This document shows, piece by piece, positions 37,401 through 50,391 of a stretch of 64,000 nt of DNA. The notes beneath the pieces are model-generated. The model saw only the letters and a list, made by a program, of their open reading frames with translations, was not told the DNA's origin and made no database searches. The stretch's first letter is position 1. Each line of letters opens with the position of its first letter. Source of the DNA: Malurus cyaneus samueli (lineage: Eukaryota > Chordata > Aves > Passeriformes > Maluridae); the NCBI GenBank assembly GCA_009741485.1, contig CM019227.1, forward strand, positions 16,855,231 to 16,919,230, read 5' to 3'. A program made the position numbers and the translations under genes.

Positions 37401-37834
37401 GGGACAGGACACAGGGAATGGCTTCCCAGTGCCAGAGGGCAGGGATGGATGGGATATTGGGAAGGAATTGTTTCCTGTGAGGGTGGGGAGGCCCTGGCAC
37501 AGGGTGCCCAGAGAAGCTGTGGCTGCCCCTGGATCCCTGGCAGTGTCCAAGGCCAGGCTGGACATTGGAGCTTGGAGCAGCCTGGGACAGTGGAAGGTGT
37601 CCCTGCTCATGGCAGGGGTGGGATGGGATGAGCTTTAAGGTCCTTTCCAACCCAAACCATTCCATAATTCTATAATAAACCTAAAGGAGACTGTTTTCAG
37701 AGGCAGCAATACCAAGTAGTAAATCACATTAGACATTTCATGACCCTTGTCATGAAACAACTGCAACAAAATGTGTTAAAAAACTTAATGACAGACAGTG
37801 GCTTAGACAGAAACAAATGCCAGGAGAAACACAC
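34489..37834 (-). other. ADCY9: ADCY9 intron
   Basis: A 3346-bp phase-0 intron with donor gtgtgt and acceptor ccacacag. A CR1 copy lies at 37240-37675, near its 5' end on the gene strand. Otherwise nothing is recognised. Confidence 0.85.
37240..37675 (+). mobile_element. CR1 LINE fragment, 5'-truncated (copy B)
   Basis: Near-duplicate of the copy at 9242: the same start (GGGCACGGCACAAGATGCTC), the same internal blocks and a tail CCAACCCAAACCATT followed by CCATAATTCTATAATA. It differs by small indels, for example in the segment after GAGAGCTGGGGG, and scattered substitutions. It sits antisense in an ADCY9 intron, about 160 bp from the 37835 exon. Confidence 0.92.
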
Positions 37835-37937
37835 CTCTTCCTGGTAGCTCGTCCTGTAGGACATCTCCAAATCCTGATCCAAGAAGTTGAGGCTCAGCTT
37901 GTTTATAGGTGGTTTAAAGAAGTAATCTTTCATGAGG
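37835..37937 (-). CDS. ADCY9: ADCY9 exon: juxtamembrane segment before second membrane block
   Basis: A short 103-nt exon: one base completing the shared serine codon, then 34 codons. The acceptor is tctcttcag|C and the donor GAAGAG|gtgtgt, so it ends in phase 0. It encodes LMKDYFFKPPINKLSLNF followed by LDQDLEMSYRTSYQEE, the strongly conserved stretch just before the seventh membrane helix in ADCY9. No membrane segment lies within it. A CR1 LINE fragment sits about 160 bp away in the intron on the low-coordinate side. Confidence 0.96.
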
Positions 37938-39318
37938 CTGAAGAGAGAAGACAAAAATCAACATCAGTTTGTTCAGCTGTACCTCCCTCAGGCCCCCCCA
38001 GACTGTGGCTGCGTTTCTAGGGATGCTGGCACTTGGCTTTGAAGTTTCTGTGGCTTTTCTCCTCTCTCAATCACCAAAGTATCCTCTTACCCACATCACT
38101 TGCTCACTCAGAGGAAATAATCCACCAAAAAAGCAAACTTTTATACTTCCAGGAAGAGCCTAACAAGTCCTTCCAGAAACTTAACAGCTCTAACTGATGA
38201 GTACAGATAATTGTAACATAAGCCAGCAAACAGTAAAGGTTAATTGCTGCTACAGACACACAACTCTGCAGACACGTGGCTGTGGGATATTTGTGTCTTG
38301 GGTGGAATTCTAAGGCTCAAAGCAAGCCAAAGATGACAAAGGTGACTTTGAATTGTTATGGAGGGGAACCAGTGCCCATTTTAGAAAACAGCAGTTTCTT
38401 GTTATTTCGGACAATAAAATAACTCAGTAACTCAACTGGGATCATTCCCTTAATGATCTGGGCTGCAGAGAAGAGATGGATAGCTGAGATTTACTTCTGA
38501 AATGGGAGATTTGGAATGACCAGAATCAACAAAGCCAGTGGTAACTAATGACACCAGGGCTAGGGAACCTGCAGCATCTACCAGAGGGTGTTTGCCCTCC
38601 TTCACCTTCATCTCTCCCACAGAAGGTGAAAAAACCCCACAACAACATAAAAGAGGCTCCAGTCATTAAGAAGTTGGTTTCATTTCCCATCCTCTGGACG
38701 AAAAAGAATAACTTAGAGTTTCGCATTAGCTGTAAGAAGTTTATGAATGAAGTTTCCTGATGACAGCCAGGGCACTCGATCTGCAAACGTTTTCTCCCCT
38801 GAGTTGGTGCCAGAGAGCTGAAGGGACTCGAGAGCACCGAGTGCTTCATGTCCAGGGCTGCAGAGCAAGGTTACACCTGCTTGTGGTACCTGTGGCTGGG
38901 ACAGCCTGTCCCCCCTGCTCTGTGCAGCTTCCCAGCACATCCTCTGCCTGTGAACCTCCTCTCATTTTCAAGCAACTGATTCCATGTGTTATTTACAGGG
39001 AACTGTTTCTAAAATCCCTCCGAATCTGAAATGAGGGGTGGCTGCTTTTCCAGTGCTACTCCCACCCTGGGAACTACAGCACCAGAGCCACAGGCAGAGT
39101 AGGCAATTCCCACTCTGAGCAAAAACCAGAGATGCACATGAGGTCAAATTCCAAGCAGATGAAGAAGCTCTAAGATCCTACAGGGCTTGTTTGTGCCTGA
39201 ATTTTTTTTTAAGGGGGTTTGGTTTCGGGGTTATTTTCTGTTTATTTCTATGGAACTCTTGACTAAGAGGTTTTCTTGGAAGTACTGGCTCCCCAGCACA
39301 AGATGGCATGGGGAAAGC

Positions 39319-39349
<31 letters not shown>

Positions 39350-42300
39350 GAGATGCAAGACCAACCAAACACATTCCTAGATGGATGCTAGAGAAGACAG
39401 AAGAATCTAAGCATATGACAGAAACGTGGTAACCTTTAAACATTCTGTCCTTGGCCAATATATTAAAATTACCAGGATGCTTTGAAGGAATGACAGGATA
39501 GACTCACTTGAGTCACCCCTCTCTCTTTCATTCCTCCTTGTCTTCATTCCTCCTCACCTTTCTTAGACATTTCTAAGAGCACCTTATAATAAAAATTTTG
39601 AAAGCTTTTGGGTCATTTTTTTAAAGTATTGTTGAATTCCCTTTCTTCCTGCAGGGAAGCTGAGTGGAGGTGGTGATGTTGCACAGAGGATGTAGGAGGA
39701 ACAGCCCAGCTCCACAGTGCAGCACGAACCAGAAGGTGGAACACGATGGAACCAGGGTGAAGGCAGCATTCCTGGGGCCTTCCCAGCTCCCTGTCAACTC
39801 ATTCTGTCTCCAAGAGGAAGATCCCACTTGATCAAACAGTCAAGTACATAACCTACTTCCCAGGAGGCCTTTGCCTCCCAGCACAGGGTGTTCCCCCGAT
39901 CAAGCAGCACTGGGAAGAAGCGGGAAATGAAAGAAGCAAACAAATTTAAAAATAATGAAGATTTAAACAGGAAACTACCCCAAGGAGGGGATGAAGGGCT
40001 CCAAACAACCCAGCTCTGGGGCACCTTCACACATCTCTGAGACTCTGCTCTGGAAGTCTGCAGAGATCTTTGTGAGTACTGCCCTGATCAGCACACGAGT
40101 ACTTGCTTCTTTTACTTCAGAAGGTTTATAACCTAAGGAATACATACTTTTTGTTGGAAAGAAAAACTCCCAAACCAAGAATCCTTTGAGGATATCCCCA
40201 ATGAAATTAAGTTCAAACATTCTATACTCTTTCACTACAATTTTCTTTTAAAGTACACAGTAACATGCAGGTTACAGCAAACAAAGCACAGGATTTTTAC
40301 AATGGCTATAGTAAAGCCAGACTGAAAACTGAAAGAATTCACTGTTTGTCAAATGTAGAGAATCAGGTTGTAAGAAACAGTAACTTTTATAAAAGGATTC
40401 TTTCATAATGCACTAACACAAACATGCCACACTAATACTGTCTTTATTAATATTTTTAAAAAACACTGGAACTGTGCCGAGGTATCAGCTCCAAGGTGAA
40501 ATCTTGGCAAGCAAAAAACTGTCAGCCACTAGAAAGGGACTGGAAATGAAAAATATCCCCAGCATCCAGCATTTCCTCCCAGCTAGCCACAGGCAGCTTC
40601 CTAATGCAGTGTACAGGCTCCTGAATCCCCCCAGGATATGTTTAACCCTTCCCAGCTCTGCAGGAAGCCTGTGGGATCAATTATGCACCTTATCACCATA
40701 TCCAGGTGAAGTACTTTCTGTTAACAGGAATTTCTATCCAAGTGCTCAGCAATGGAAATGCTGCCCAGTGCCCAGGCAAGATCAGTTGGCTTTACAACAG
40801 CATCAAACCAAAAGAGCAAAACTCAGTGAAAATGGGGATTCCTGTAAAATGACCACAAGGAAGTTTGGTCCTCAAATTCACCATTCAGAGGTCCTCACAG
40901 ACACCGGATTAGTCAAGACCAACAATTATGCTTTACAGTAAGGGATCAAGAACATTTAAAAAATGGCTTATTCCATATAATTTCTCATTGAGAAATGTTG
41001 AAAAAATCAGTGTAAACTGGTAGGCTTAAAGCATTTTGCATAGATCTAATTAATCAGAAGATTATTTTTGGAAAGTTATGTTTACATGAACTGAACTCAG
41101 CAGAGAAGTTTCCCTGGCAACAAGAAATGGCCCACTTAATATGGTAATGATGATATTTAATTGAGACCAAAAAAAAAGCCAGGCTTTGACTGATCTCAAA
41201 TCACGGCCCTCCTTCCAAATCAGAAAAAATTACCCATTTTGGGAGCGGAGGAGGAAAGCAACAGGAACACAAGAACTTGAGCATGGTATCTTCAGCAGAC
41301 CAACTGCATAAATTAAGATACTTCTGTAACTTACAGTTTTCAGAGTGCTGGTTACATTTTAAACAAAATTTCTACTTGCTCTGGTTGATTTCTGCCAAAA
41401 ATTGGACTTTCCCGACCAGTCTGCCTTCTAATATTTGAAAATATCAGCTAAACCCCAATTCTCAGCCACTAAAGACAGACCACACACCGAGAAAAACAAA
41501 AAAAAAGAACCCTAAATTTTGACTAAAGTTGGCAGCTGGGGAACTGAGGAAATTTAGGTAAGAGACTGGAGAGGGACTCCTGTCCCTGCCTCTCACTTCT
41601 CCCTGCCTATCTTCCCATAAAGGTGATGTGTCCCTGTTCCAAACAACCCAGAGTCCACAGAGGTCCACAGCTTCAAGGATATTTAGGTAAAACACCCTCA
41701 ATCTGAGTGGAAGCAGTGAACTAAAAATAGCTATAAATAATAACAAACTCAAATTATCTGTTTAGCTGCTCCAGTCCAGTCACTGCCATAAGGGAAATAC
41801 AGTTGTGTGTTTATAGAAAAACCACACTACTGAATTTTGGAGAACATTTCCCCTGCCCAAAATAACCTTTTTTTGTTTGAAACAGAGAGAGAAACTCATT
41901 TCTCAATATTTAAATAGGTAGTAAGTCCAGGAGGATTCACAGAATTCACTCTTATTAATTCTACTTCCAAGCCCAGTATGGTTTCATGATTAGTGACATG
42001 TTATCAGATGTTGTTTTTTTACTACAAAAAAGTGAGTTTTGTGGTTCAGATTTTATGTTACAACTTAAATTGCAGAAGAAGGTACACACTACACACATTA
42101 AGAGGACTTTTGATTGTAAAAACAGTTCAACTTCATGACAAGTGATTTAAAGAGCAATTTCCCTTTCGAAGACTCGACTGAAGGAGGACTGTTTACCATG
42201 GAAGTAATGAAAAAACTGGTTTTGCATATTTTAAACAGAAAGTTTCTAGAATCAAATTCCTAGTGTAGTTTAAGCAGAATAAAGACTAAAATCAGAAAAC

Positions 42301-42424
42301 TTGTAACATGTTATATGTTGACAACAATTACTGAAATCAGACAAAAAGCACATAAATACTGAAGATATGGGATCCCAGTACTGCCTTTACATGATTTTAC
42401 ACTGCACAGCTCCATTTTCCTTAC
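37938..42424 (-). other. ADCY9: ADCY9 intron
   Basis: A 4487-bp phase-2 intron with donor gtaagg and acceptor cttcag. It contains a 27-base T run at 39319-39345 and a CATTCCTCCT direct repeat near 39528-39555. No transposon or gene is recognised. Confidence 0.85.
39319..39345 (+). repeat. Poly(T) tract
   Basis: 27 consecutive T (A on the gene strand). No retrocopy or SINE body is recognisable next to it, so it is probably a simple repeat. Confidence 0.95.
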
Positions 42425-42642
42425 CTGTCTTCTTTAATCACATCCACAAAGTGAGCATCTGTCTTCTCTCTGATGTTTTTGAACCTCAGAGGGAGCAGAG
42501 CTGACTGATCCAGGCTCACTCCGCCCCAGCGGCCTTTCTCCTGTAGCATTTCATACAGCGAGGTCTGGCTGTTGCTGAGCTTCTCCTCCTGGGGAGGACT
42601 CAAAAGTCCATTCTGGGTCTTTGGACTGTGTCCTCCTGAAGC
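42425..42642 (-). CDS. ADCY9: ADCY9 exon: C1b linker
   Basis: This 218-nt exon encodes 72 residues plus the first two bases of a serine codon (phase 2 end). The acceptor is ccttcag|GCT and the donor GACAG|gtaagg. It begins ASGGHSPKTQNG and contains the ADCY9-specific linker motifs LLSPPQEEKL, LQEKGRWGGVSLDQSALL and FKNIREKTDAHFVDV. The second half is charged and probably helical, leading toward the membrane. The serine codon is completed by the C that opens the 37835-37937 exon, giving KED-S-LMKDY across the junction. Confidence 0.96.
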
Positions 42643-45600
42643 CTGAAGGACACAAAGCAAAACACACCAGGGAATGTCAGGGGTTAAGAACAGACAGAAG
42701 AGCTGCAAGAAGCAGAAGCGGAAAGAAGCTCTTCCTTCAACACCCTGAGGTCTACCCTGACCATGACAAAGACCAAACTGCCCCTGCCTATGGAAATATG
42801 GAAAATATGGAAATACATCCTTATTTCCTGTGCATGTATCTCCCACATCTCCAGTATTCTCCTGTTTAGGTGCCACCTTTCTGCTTCTTATGTACCAGCT
42901 TTCCAACGAGCAGAAAACAAAGCACATTTCCACACATGCAGTGACAACCAACCACAAGCCTAAATTTTAGTCACTCATCCTAAGGCTAAGATTCTTCTAA
43001 AAAAGCTTTTTAAATATCCACTTAATCTGTTCTGGCTTTTCATGGGTCATGAAACAACTTACTCTGCAAACCCCAGCTCATCCTTCCCCTGATCACTATG
43101 GCCCTGCTACTTTCCTAGAGTTCCTTCTCTCTCCCACCAGTGCAAACAGTCCTTTTTACATTGCATCCTACAACAAAAAGTCTGAAAAATTAAACTGCCT
43201 TTTCTTCTCAAAGATATACTTCTTTTCTCTGGTTTTCTTTTGCCTTCGTATTACTTAAGACAGCTTTAATTCTGACTACAGCTTGTAACATTGCCTAGGT
43301 ACACAATATCACCAATGCTGCTGGCACTGGAGAACACAAATTACTTTTAAACAAAAATCATTCTATTTTCGTGGAGCCTGAAGTTCCTTCTTTTACATTT
43401 TGTTTGACCTAGACCAGTATGTACTGAAGCAATTCCAAGAGAATTAGACAGCTAAGTGTGGTTAGAATGAAAATGAACTGCAGTTAGTCAGGATCATTTT
43501 CAAATGCAAACACAGAGCAAACTTGGCATATTTTGAGCGTTCATCTGCCCCCCTCTGTATCTTATCACTTATCACATAGCATTTATCCTCATCCTGAAGC
43601 CCACTCATGACAGAATTTTCTCCGTTCCTGCCTGTACAGAAGTGACAAGCTCCTCCAGAAAACTATTCTTGGATGCCACCACAGTGACCATAAATAAATA
43701 CCATAAATATCACCACCACCCCAACCACGCGCTGAAATATGTTACTGACATTGTAAAATCAACTTCGTTAAAAGATATCTGCTTTCTGGCTGCCCATGCA
43801 AAATCAATTTTCTTGTGTGATGCATCCTGTGAAGCAAATATGAACACAGACAGGTGAAGGGAGAGGTTCAGACACAACCAGGGAAGATCCAAGGCCAAGG
43901 AGGCAGCAGGAGAACCCCGTGCAGGGACAAGTCAGGAAGCACTTGGGCTTGGCTCCTGTCACAGCCAAGACCTCCAGAGCTAAAGCCATAACAAGGTGTG
44001 TTGGAATGGTTCCCTGGAGCTACAGGAAAAGCAGGAGGGAGGTGGGTTGTGCTTCCCTTTCCTCCCTCCCAAGGGGACACGGGATCCCCACCCCGTGGGC
44101 TGCCCCAATGGAGGTGCGAGCCCAAGAGCCACGTGCTGGGAGCCAGGAGATGGAAGGATTCTCCATCTGGGCCCTTCTAGCCCTCACAACAGTTGTTTTG
44201 GCAGCCTGCAGGTGTTCCCAGCACAGTGACAGCACCTGAGGAAGGAATAGGAAATGGGGTGGTTTCCTTGGTGTGCTGCCAATGGTTTGCTGCAGACCAT
44301 AATCACCAGAAGGGAAAGGGGATTTCAGCCACACATCCCAGCAGGGGCACATGGAGAGCCCTGGGACAGTGAGGTGCTGCTGGGACAGAGGGACACTCCT
44401 GTAAGGCAGGGGCACAAGAATTTCTCACATAAAAGATCATCAGTTTCTTTTCTAAGGGAGAACAATCAGCAGCTCCTGAGCTACATCCCCACGAGGTTAT
44501 CCAGCCTGCCCAGAGGGAACAGGGCTACGAGGCATCCTGCAGAGCCAGGGCAAACCTCTCTGGTCTCCAGGTGAGGAGAAATAACAAAGGGAAACAAAAA
44601 AAAACCTGACCAACCAGCTGTTAGTGAAGGGCCTTCATTGTTTGGTGGGTTGTTTTTTTTTAATTTATGTTAAAGCTTGGATTTGCCCAGAGTACTTCCC
44701 AGAACAACTTGAGGCATAAAGAAAAAATGAAGCTCACAGTTCTTTCTTTTCCCCAGTAAAGAATCTTTCTCCTCTTCCTCACCACTCCAGCCACTTGTTA
44801 CTTGAAAAACAGTAACAAAGAGGCCACAATTTTTGCTGGGATCAGCTCAAATAAAAGATTTGGACTCCTGTGGACACTCTGCCTTCCCTGCTGTTTCTCA
44901 AGATCATCTGAAAAATGCAGTGAAAATTTCTCTCTTTCAAAGAAGGTCAGCATGGACTTTCTCTTTAGCTGCTTGGCAAAGGCTCAAATCCCCAAGAAAA
45001 TTCTTCCCTTCAGTAAGCTCAAGGTTTCCCTGTGCTGTCTCCACTCTGTTAATCTTAACAGGCAGGGATTAGTGTATGAAACTGTTTGTGTAGGAGAAAA
45101 TCCCTATTTATTAAATGTTGTTAACTCCAATGCTTTGTGGCTTCTGAAGGCATCAGGCTGTAGAGTTTCCCTGAGAACCTGGAGGCTTAGTGTGGAGCTT
45201 CCTCTCATCAAGAGACAAGGAAGCTCCAGAGACTGTCTAAGGCTATGATTAAACATCATTAACACTCCCTAAAGACAGGGGACATGAGTGCAGCACGTGG
45301 TGTGGGAAGGGAACAGAGATGGGTAGAGGGAGTTTATGGCTCTTCTTCCCAAGAGAGCTGAGGCTGCAAGGAAGTCTTGGGAATCAAATGCCACAGCAAC
45401 TTTGTTCATGAGGCTGCTCTTTAAGCTCTCACTTGAACAGGCATCCCAGACTTACTGAGAGCCATGAAACAGCTCCCATTTTTAGCTGAGCAATCTCCGA
45501 TCCAAAGCCAAGAAGGACGTGCAATTTGGTCTCCAATGGAATTTCTCTGGTGGAATTACAGACCTCTTCCTCAGCTCTGTACAAACCTCCTCCACATAAG

Positions 45601-46852
45601 GTCAGAGGAGCTGCTGATTCACACACACGAAGCTGATGCAGCTGCAGTAGGAAGCAATTTAAACCAGGCAGTTGGTACCTAAGGACAATTCCTCTGCAGT
45701 CAGCTCCTGGAGATCCCTGCACGTGGGCAGAGGCCACTTGGGGAAGAAGCATCTCCTGCCCACCATCTTGGCAGCCCAGGCAGATCTCCCACCATGTTCT
45801 CTGTCTTAGAGATCTTAAGCTGGTTTGAGACAAGTCCCTGCTGGCACGTCCCTCAGGGCTCAAGGGATCATGATTTTATTCTTTTCTTAGGCTGTTTCCT
45901 GGAACTCTGGCACAGAACTGCTGCGTAACACACCCCTACAGCCCAGTAAGGCAGGCCCTGCTTCTGAGCTTACAATTTAAGCATGAGACAACAGGCCAAG
46001 TACAGAGAGGCACAGATTAATGTAGAAACACAGAAACACAGATTAAAACAGAGGAAAAAGTGCTGGCAAGTTTTTCAATCAGCTTTACAGGCAAGAAAGG
46101 TTGTAAGGCAGACGTGAAGAACAAGATCACAGTCTCAGAGCGTATTTATGAAGCAATTCTCCCCAAGGAGGGAAAACATTGAATTTATTTGAATATATAA
46201 CAACCAGGTACTGAGCACTGGTCCCCATTTAGCCTAACATCCAGGGAGGAGTGAGAGGCGACAGGCAGAGCAGAAAGGCTGCAAAGGCCACGAACAAGGA
46301 GACAAACAGGCAGCGTCTGGCGTGGCAGAGGAAGTAGGTGGCTTCAGTGAGAATATCTAAGCAACAGGCAAGGAAAGCAAGCGTGGCAGCAGCACGAGGA
46401 ATATGTAAGAGGCTGTTTCTGTTGGTCAGGAAAAGATGCAAACTGACTTAAAGATGTGAATTTGTGCACGAACAGGATTGACCTCTTAGAGCAGTGATGC
46501 AGGAGATATTGGCGAAACACGTAACTTGTAGTGAGGTAATGCAGCCCACTGGGATCAGGATGGAGAGCTGGTAGCACTTGTGTCTCCCTCTCTGGGTAGC
46601 ATTAGCACACTTCAAAGAGTACAAATTTCAGTTCTTTCTCAGGATCAAGCTGAGCCCATAAAATCACTAAAAATTTTGAAAATCAGGGTGAGGGAACTCA
46701 ACTAAATTTTTGAACACAATTCAAAATTCAAAATCAAAATCACTTCTGCTGGCTTAGGGGCTTGAATAAAGGAACAGCGGTGCAAAAAATGAGAAAGCTG
46801 AGGGAAGCAGAGGAATAAGGGAAAAAAGGGAAGGGAGAAATACTTCAATTAC
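42643..46852 (-). other. ADCY9: ADCY9 intron
   Basis: A 4210-bp phase-0 intron with donor gtaatt and acceptor cttcag. No repeat of note, and no coding sequence beyond chance open frames such as 45429-45863 on the minus strand. Confidence 0.85.
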
Positions 46853-46957
46853 CTTCGTACTGTTTTTATGCTCATCCTGACAACCATTTTGGACAGCTCC
46901 TTCGTCTATGCTGACATCGCAGTGGGGAGCAAGGGTGGTACTACATGAAGGGCAAGG
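46853..46957 (-). CDS. ADCY9: ADCY9 exon: C1b linker
   Basis: A 105-nt exon of exactly 35 codons, phase 0 at both ends. The acceptor is ttgcag|CCT and the donor ACGAAG|gtaatt. It encodes a Cys-pair segment (PCPSC), a variable acidic stretch and then NGCQDEHKNSTK, which I recognise from vertebrate ADCY9. It lies in the cytoplasmic C1b linker between C1a and the second membrane block. Because its length is a multiple of three, skipping it would keep the reading frame, so an in-frame splice variant lacking these 35 residues is possible; nothing in the sequence shows that one is made. Confidence 0.94.
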
Positions 46958-49549
46958 CTGCAACGAGACAAAAGAGTTTTAGCCAGGAATGTTCTGGTGT
47001 CCTTGTAGTATGATGCAATTTGTAATTCGGCCCACTTGTATACTTGCAGCACGGTTCAAAGATAAACAAAGCTACAGAATGGGAGGCTGGGAGCAAAATT
47101 TGCCTGGAACAGAATGCACCATTTCAAAAATAAATCACAGATTTGCTGTTTGCTGAAGCTAAATCTAATCCAGGAAAGCTTCACTAGTGTAAGATCACAG
47201 ATACACTGTAATCGCTGTACACAGGCAAAGAACCTCCCCAAGAGTAATAAAACACTCTTTAGCAGGAGAAGTGCAATTTTTCTGTGTAAAACCTGCCTGC
47301 AAAGGGATCTGAATGCCATTAGGAGAGAAGACTTAACACAAAATGCAGCAAAATCCAGAAAAAGCATGAAACACCATGATGCATTATGAACAGTCCAGGG
47401 AAATGAAAAGCAACAAATCTGAAATGAATAAAGGAAAATGTTTTTTTCACACAGAGCCCTAAGACACAGGAGGGGAGCTCAGGCTATCGTTGGAGCCAAA
47501 CACCCAGCAAATGTCACACGGAACAAGGAAAGCAAAACCATCAGGATTTGTACTGGTTCCAGGCTGTGCACTTTGGAAGCAACCTAAAATGTCGCACTTG
47601 AGCTTTTGAAACAAGCTAATTCCTCTGAGGTAAAATGCAATTTTCTTTAGGGGAATTACCCCTGGATTGAATCTTCCAAGTTCTCCACTCTCTTCTCCAG
47701 TGCTGGCAGTGTTCAGGCAGGATCCTCTCAGAGGGACCCTGCGCCTGAGCCCTCTTGGCAACTCCTCTGCTCTGGAGAGGTTCACCGTGACCAGGCTCAC
47801 CAGAGTCTGCTACTAAACATCACAGTAAGTTTTCCAGCAAGAACTTGAGCCTTTTGTGCCCAACTCAACATCCCTTGCTAATTTTATCAGTTTGTTCTGG
47901 ACATGTTCAAGCCTCTCTAGTCCAAACCCACAACTGCGTTCACTCCCCATTTCAGAGACTAGCGTGTTAAGTCCCTTCAGAGCTAACTTTTCACCCAACG
48001 CTCCTATTCCACCTTTGATGTCACACCTGAAACACAAAGCACATTTAATTTTCAGATGTTTCTCCCAGCCCACTCTCCCTGTGACATCCAACCACTCACC
48101 AAAGCCTCTCAAAGGCTTTCATGGAAGACATTAAGCCTTCTCAGCAGCCAGCAGACCATCGTATCTGCTGCTCCTCAGGGGCACAGTCCAGGTTGGGCAC
48201 TGAAATTAGTCTGAGTTTCCTAACTTGGCATCAGATAAGCAACTTGCATCCACTTTTGAACTTGTGCAGTCTGAACAAATACCAGCACAGCTGAAGAAAC
48301 TATAGAGCTGCTTCTCAAACGGTTTTGTTTAAAAATAATCTCCGACTAATTATCACAAATGTGTTGGCCACTTGGTGAAAGGTGTTATTAGATGGCCAAA
48401 AAAAAGTAAATTGGCAGTGGACTAACAAGCCTTACTAATTAACAGTCTAGGAGTTAAGATTCAGATTTATCCATGGCAAAAGTCAGGTAATGGTGACAAA
48501 AACCAAACACCTCTAACAAAAAATGAAGGAAATACTCTCTGCTTGATCCTGCTAATAAATCAGCAAGACCACCACAAACATTTGGCTCCTGGGGTTAAGT
48601 CAGAAGACAAAGGGCTCAGAAAAGCAACTCAACCTTTGAGAAGAGGCAGAAGTTCCTCTGACTTTCCCCGTGTGTTCAAGTCAACACCATTAACTTCCTT
48701 CTCTATTGCAGGCATTCACAGGCTCCATGTGCTGTGACCCCAGTGCCATGAATAAAACATTAATGCACTTCCAGCAAACACCAAGACAAGCAAAGGACTT
48801 TCTGTTTTCATACCAAGCAATCATTAAAACATTTTTACAACAGCTTATGATTCCCTGTCAAGTGAAGCATGTCATAAAAGATGATAGGGACGATAAACTG
48901 ATACCAAAACCACTTAGGCAGGGTAGAGTGTTTTCGTTCAAAAAACTACCTGCTATTATAGATTTACTCAGAGTTTTTACCCTCTGTGTTCACCATTTTA
49001 TTAATGTAAATACATCTGATTGACATTCCTACTGCAACAAGGTTTGGAGTTAAATGAACTACAGATCCACCAGAGGAGGAAATACAATTCCTTTCATGGA
49101 TCAATTATTGTTGCATTCTCCCTCCTGACTTTCCTTTACAGATCTTGTCATCTACAACATCCATTCAAGACCAGAATGCCCAGAATGTGAAAGTCATCCT
49201 TTGCATCCAATATGGCCACTTATTCCATTTAAAACAAAAATATTTCAACTTGCCTGTAATTTTGCCTCTCCTACTTAAGTCTCTTTTGCAGAGCTGGAGT
49301 CATCTCCTCCTACACTGACACCATTTACAGCTTTGTATTTAAAACAGTTGGCATGTAAGTCATGATTCTTTTGCAAATTATTATCTCCAGACCCTACCAG
49401 CAAGCTGCAGGCTTTAAAAAAACCCTCACGAAAAACCCAAAAGCTGCAAAAAAGAAACCCACTCCTTTTCAGAAATGGTGCATAATCTTTGATCAGACTG
49501 CAGCTGTACCTTGTGGGGATTTTTTAATATAAGTATATATTTAAAGCAG

Positions 49550-49795
49550 AAGAGGGGCAATTTAGATTAGGTATCAGGAAGAAATTTTTTACAATGAGAG
49601 CCATGAAACACTGGCACAGGGTGCCCAGAGAAGCTGTGGCTGCCCCTGGATCCCTGGAAGAGTCCAAGGCGAGGCTGGACATGACTTGAAGCAACCTGGG
49701 ATAGTGGAAAGTGTCCCTGCCCATGGCAGGGGGTGGAACAGGGTGAGCTTTAAGGTCCCTTCCAATCCAAACCATTCCACGATTCTGTGATTCTC
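49550..49795 (+). mobile_element. CR1 LINE 3' fragment
   Basis: Begins in the segment TTTAGATTAGGTATCAGGAA typical of CR1, then GGTGCCCAGAGAAGCTGTGG, GTGAGCTTTAAGGTCCC and a tail with CCATTCCACGATTCTGTGATTCT. It belongs to the same family as the copies at 9242 and 37240 but is truncated at a different 5' point and retains an upstream block they lack. Confidence 0.9.
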
Positions 49796-50330
49796 CCCAG
49801 CAGAGAGAAGGTGGTACACACCCACCCGCAAGAGTGTGGAGTCAGGAATCCCTGTACCTGCCTGTGCTGGGAGAGGCAGGGATGCTCCTCACTCCTGTGC
49901 TGCCACTACAGCCACAGAACAGGTTTTTAAGCCAGTGCTCAGCACTCACAACTGCTCTGTGGTCCCCACTCTGACAGGCTTGAACCACACAGGTGCTTAT
50001 GAGACCACAGGAACACCCGGGTTTGGGCTCATCCAGAGTTCACTGCAGCATCAGAGCACTGGGGCAAGACAGGCTCATGATTTCACAGAGCTGTGAGGAA
50101 ATCCCTGGCCAGAGCTGCAGTGCTGAGGTGATGAGTAAATCCAGGCACCTCCAAACACGATCTCTGCAGTAGCTGTAGCACAACAGGGTATCCAAGGCAG
50201 CTGAATAGGAGCTGGCATTTGTCCGAGATGCTTTTTGGAGCGGCTTCTTTCAGCTTCTCCTTCCCCCCCTCAGAGCCACGCTGGTACTTTTGCACTCTAC
50301 AGACTTTCACTCAGCAGTTAAACATTTCAA

Positions 50331-50391
50331 GGGCCAGGAGCTGGGCTTTGGTGATCCTCATGGATCTCTTCTAGCTCAAGATATTCTAAAC
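50331..50391 (+). mobile_element. CR1 LINE 3' tail fragment
   Basis: A short piece reading GGGCTTTGGTGATCCTCATGG, ATCTCTTCTAGCTCAAGATATTCT, which matches a CR1 tail variant. Decayed; only the last 60 or so bases remain. Confidence 0.65.

Noticed and set aside
42421..42957. A 178-codon minus-strand frame as one continuous exon
   Set aside because: Only 42425-42642 matches ADCY9. The part above the ccttcag acceptor is intron read-through, and 46853-46957 supplies the preceding coding sequence.
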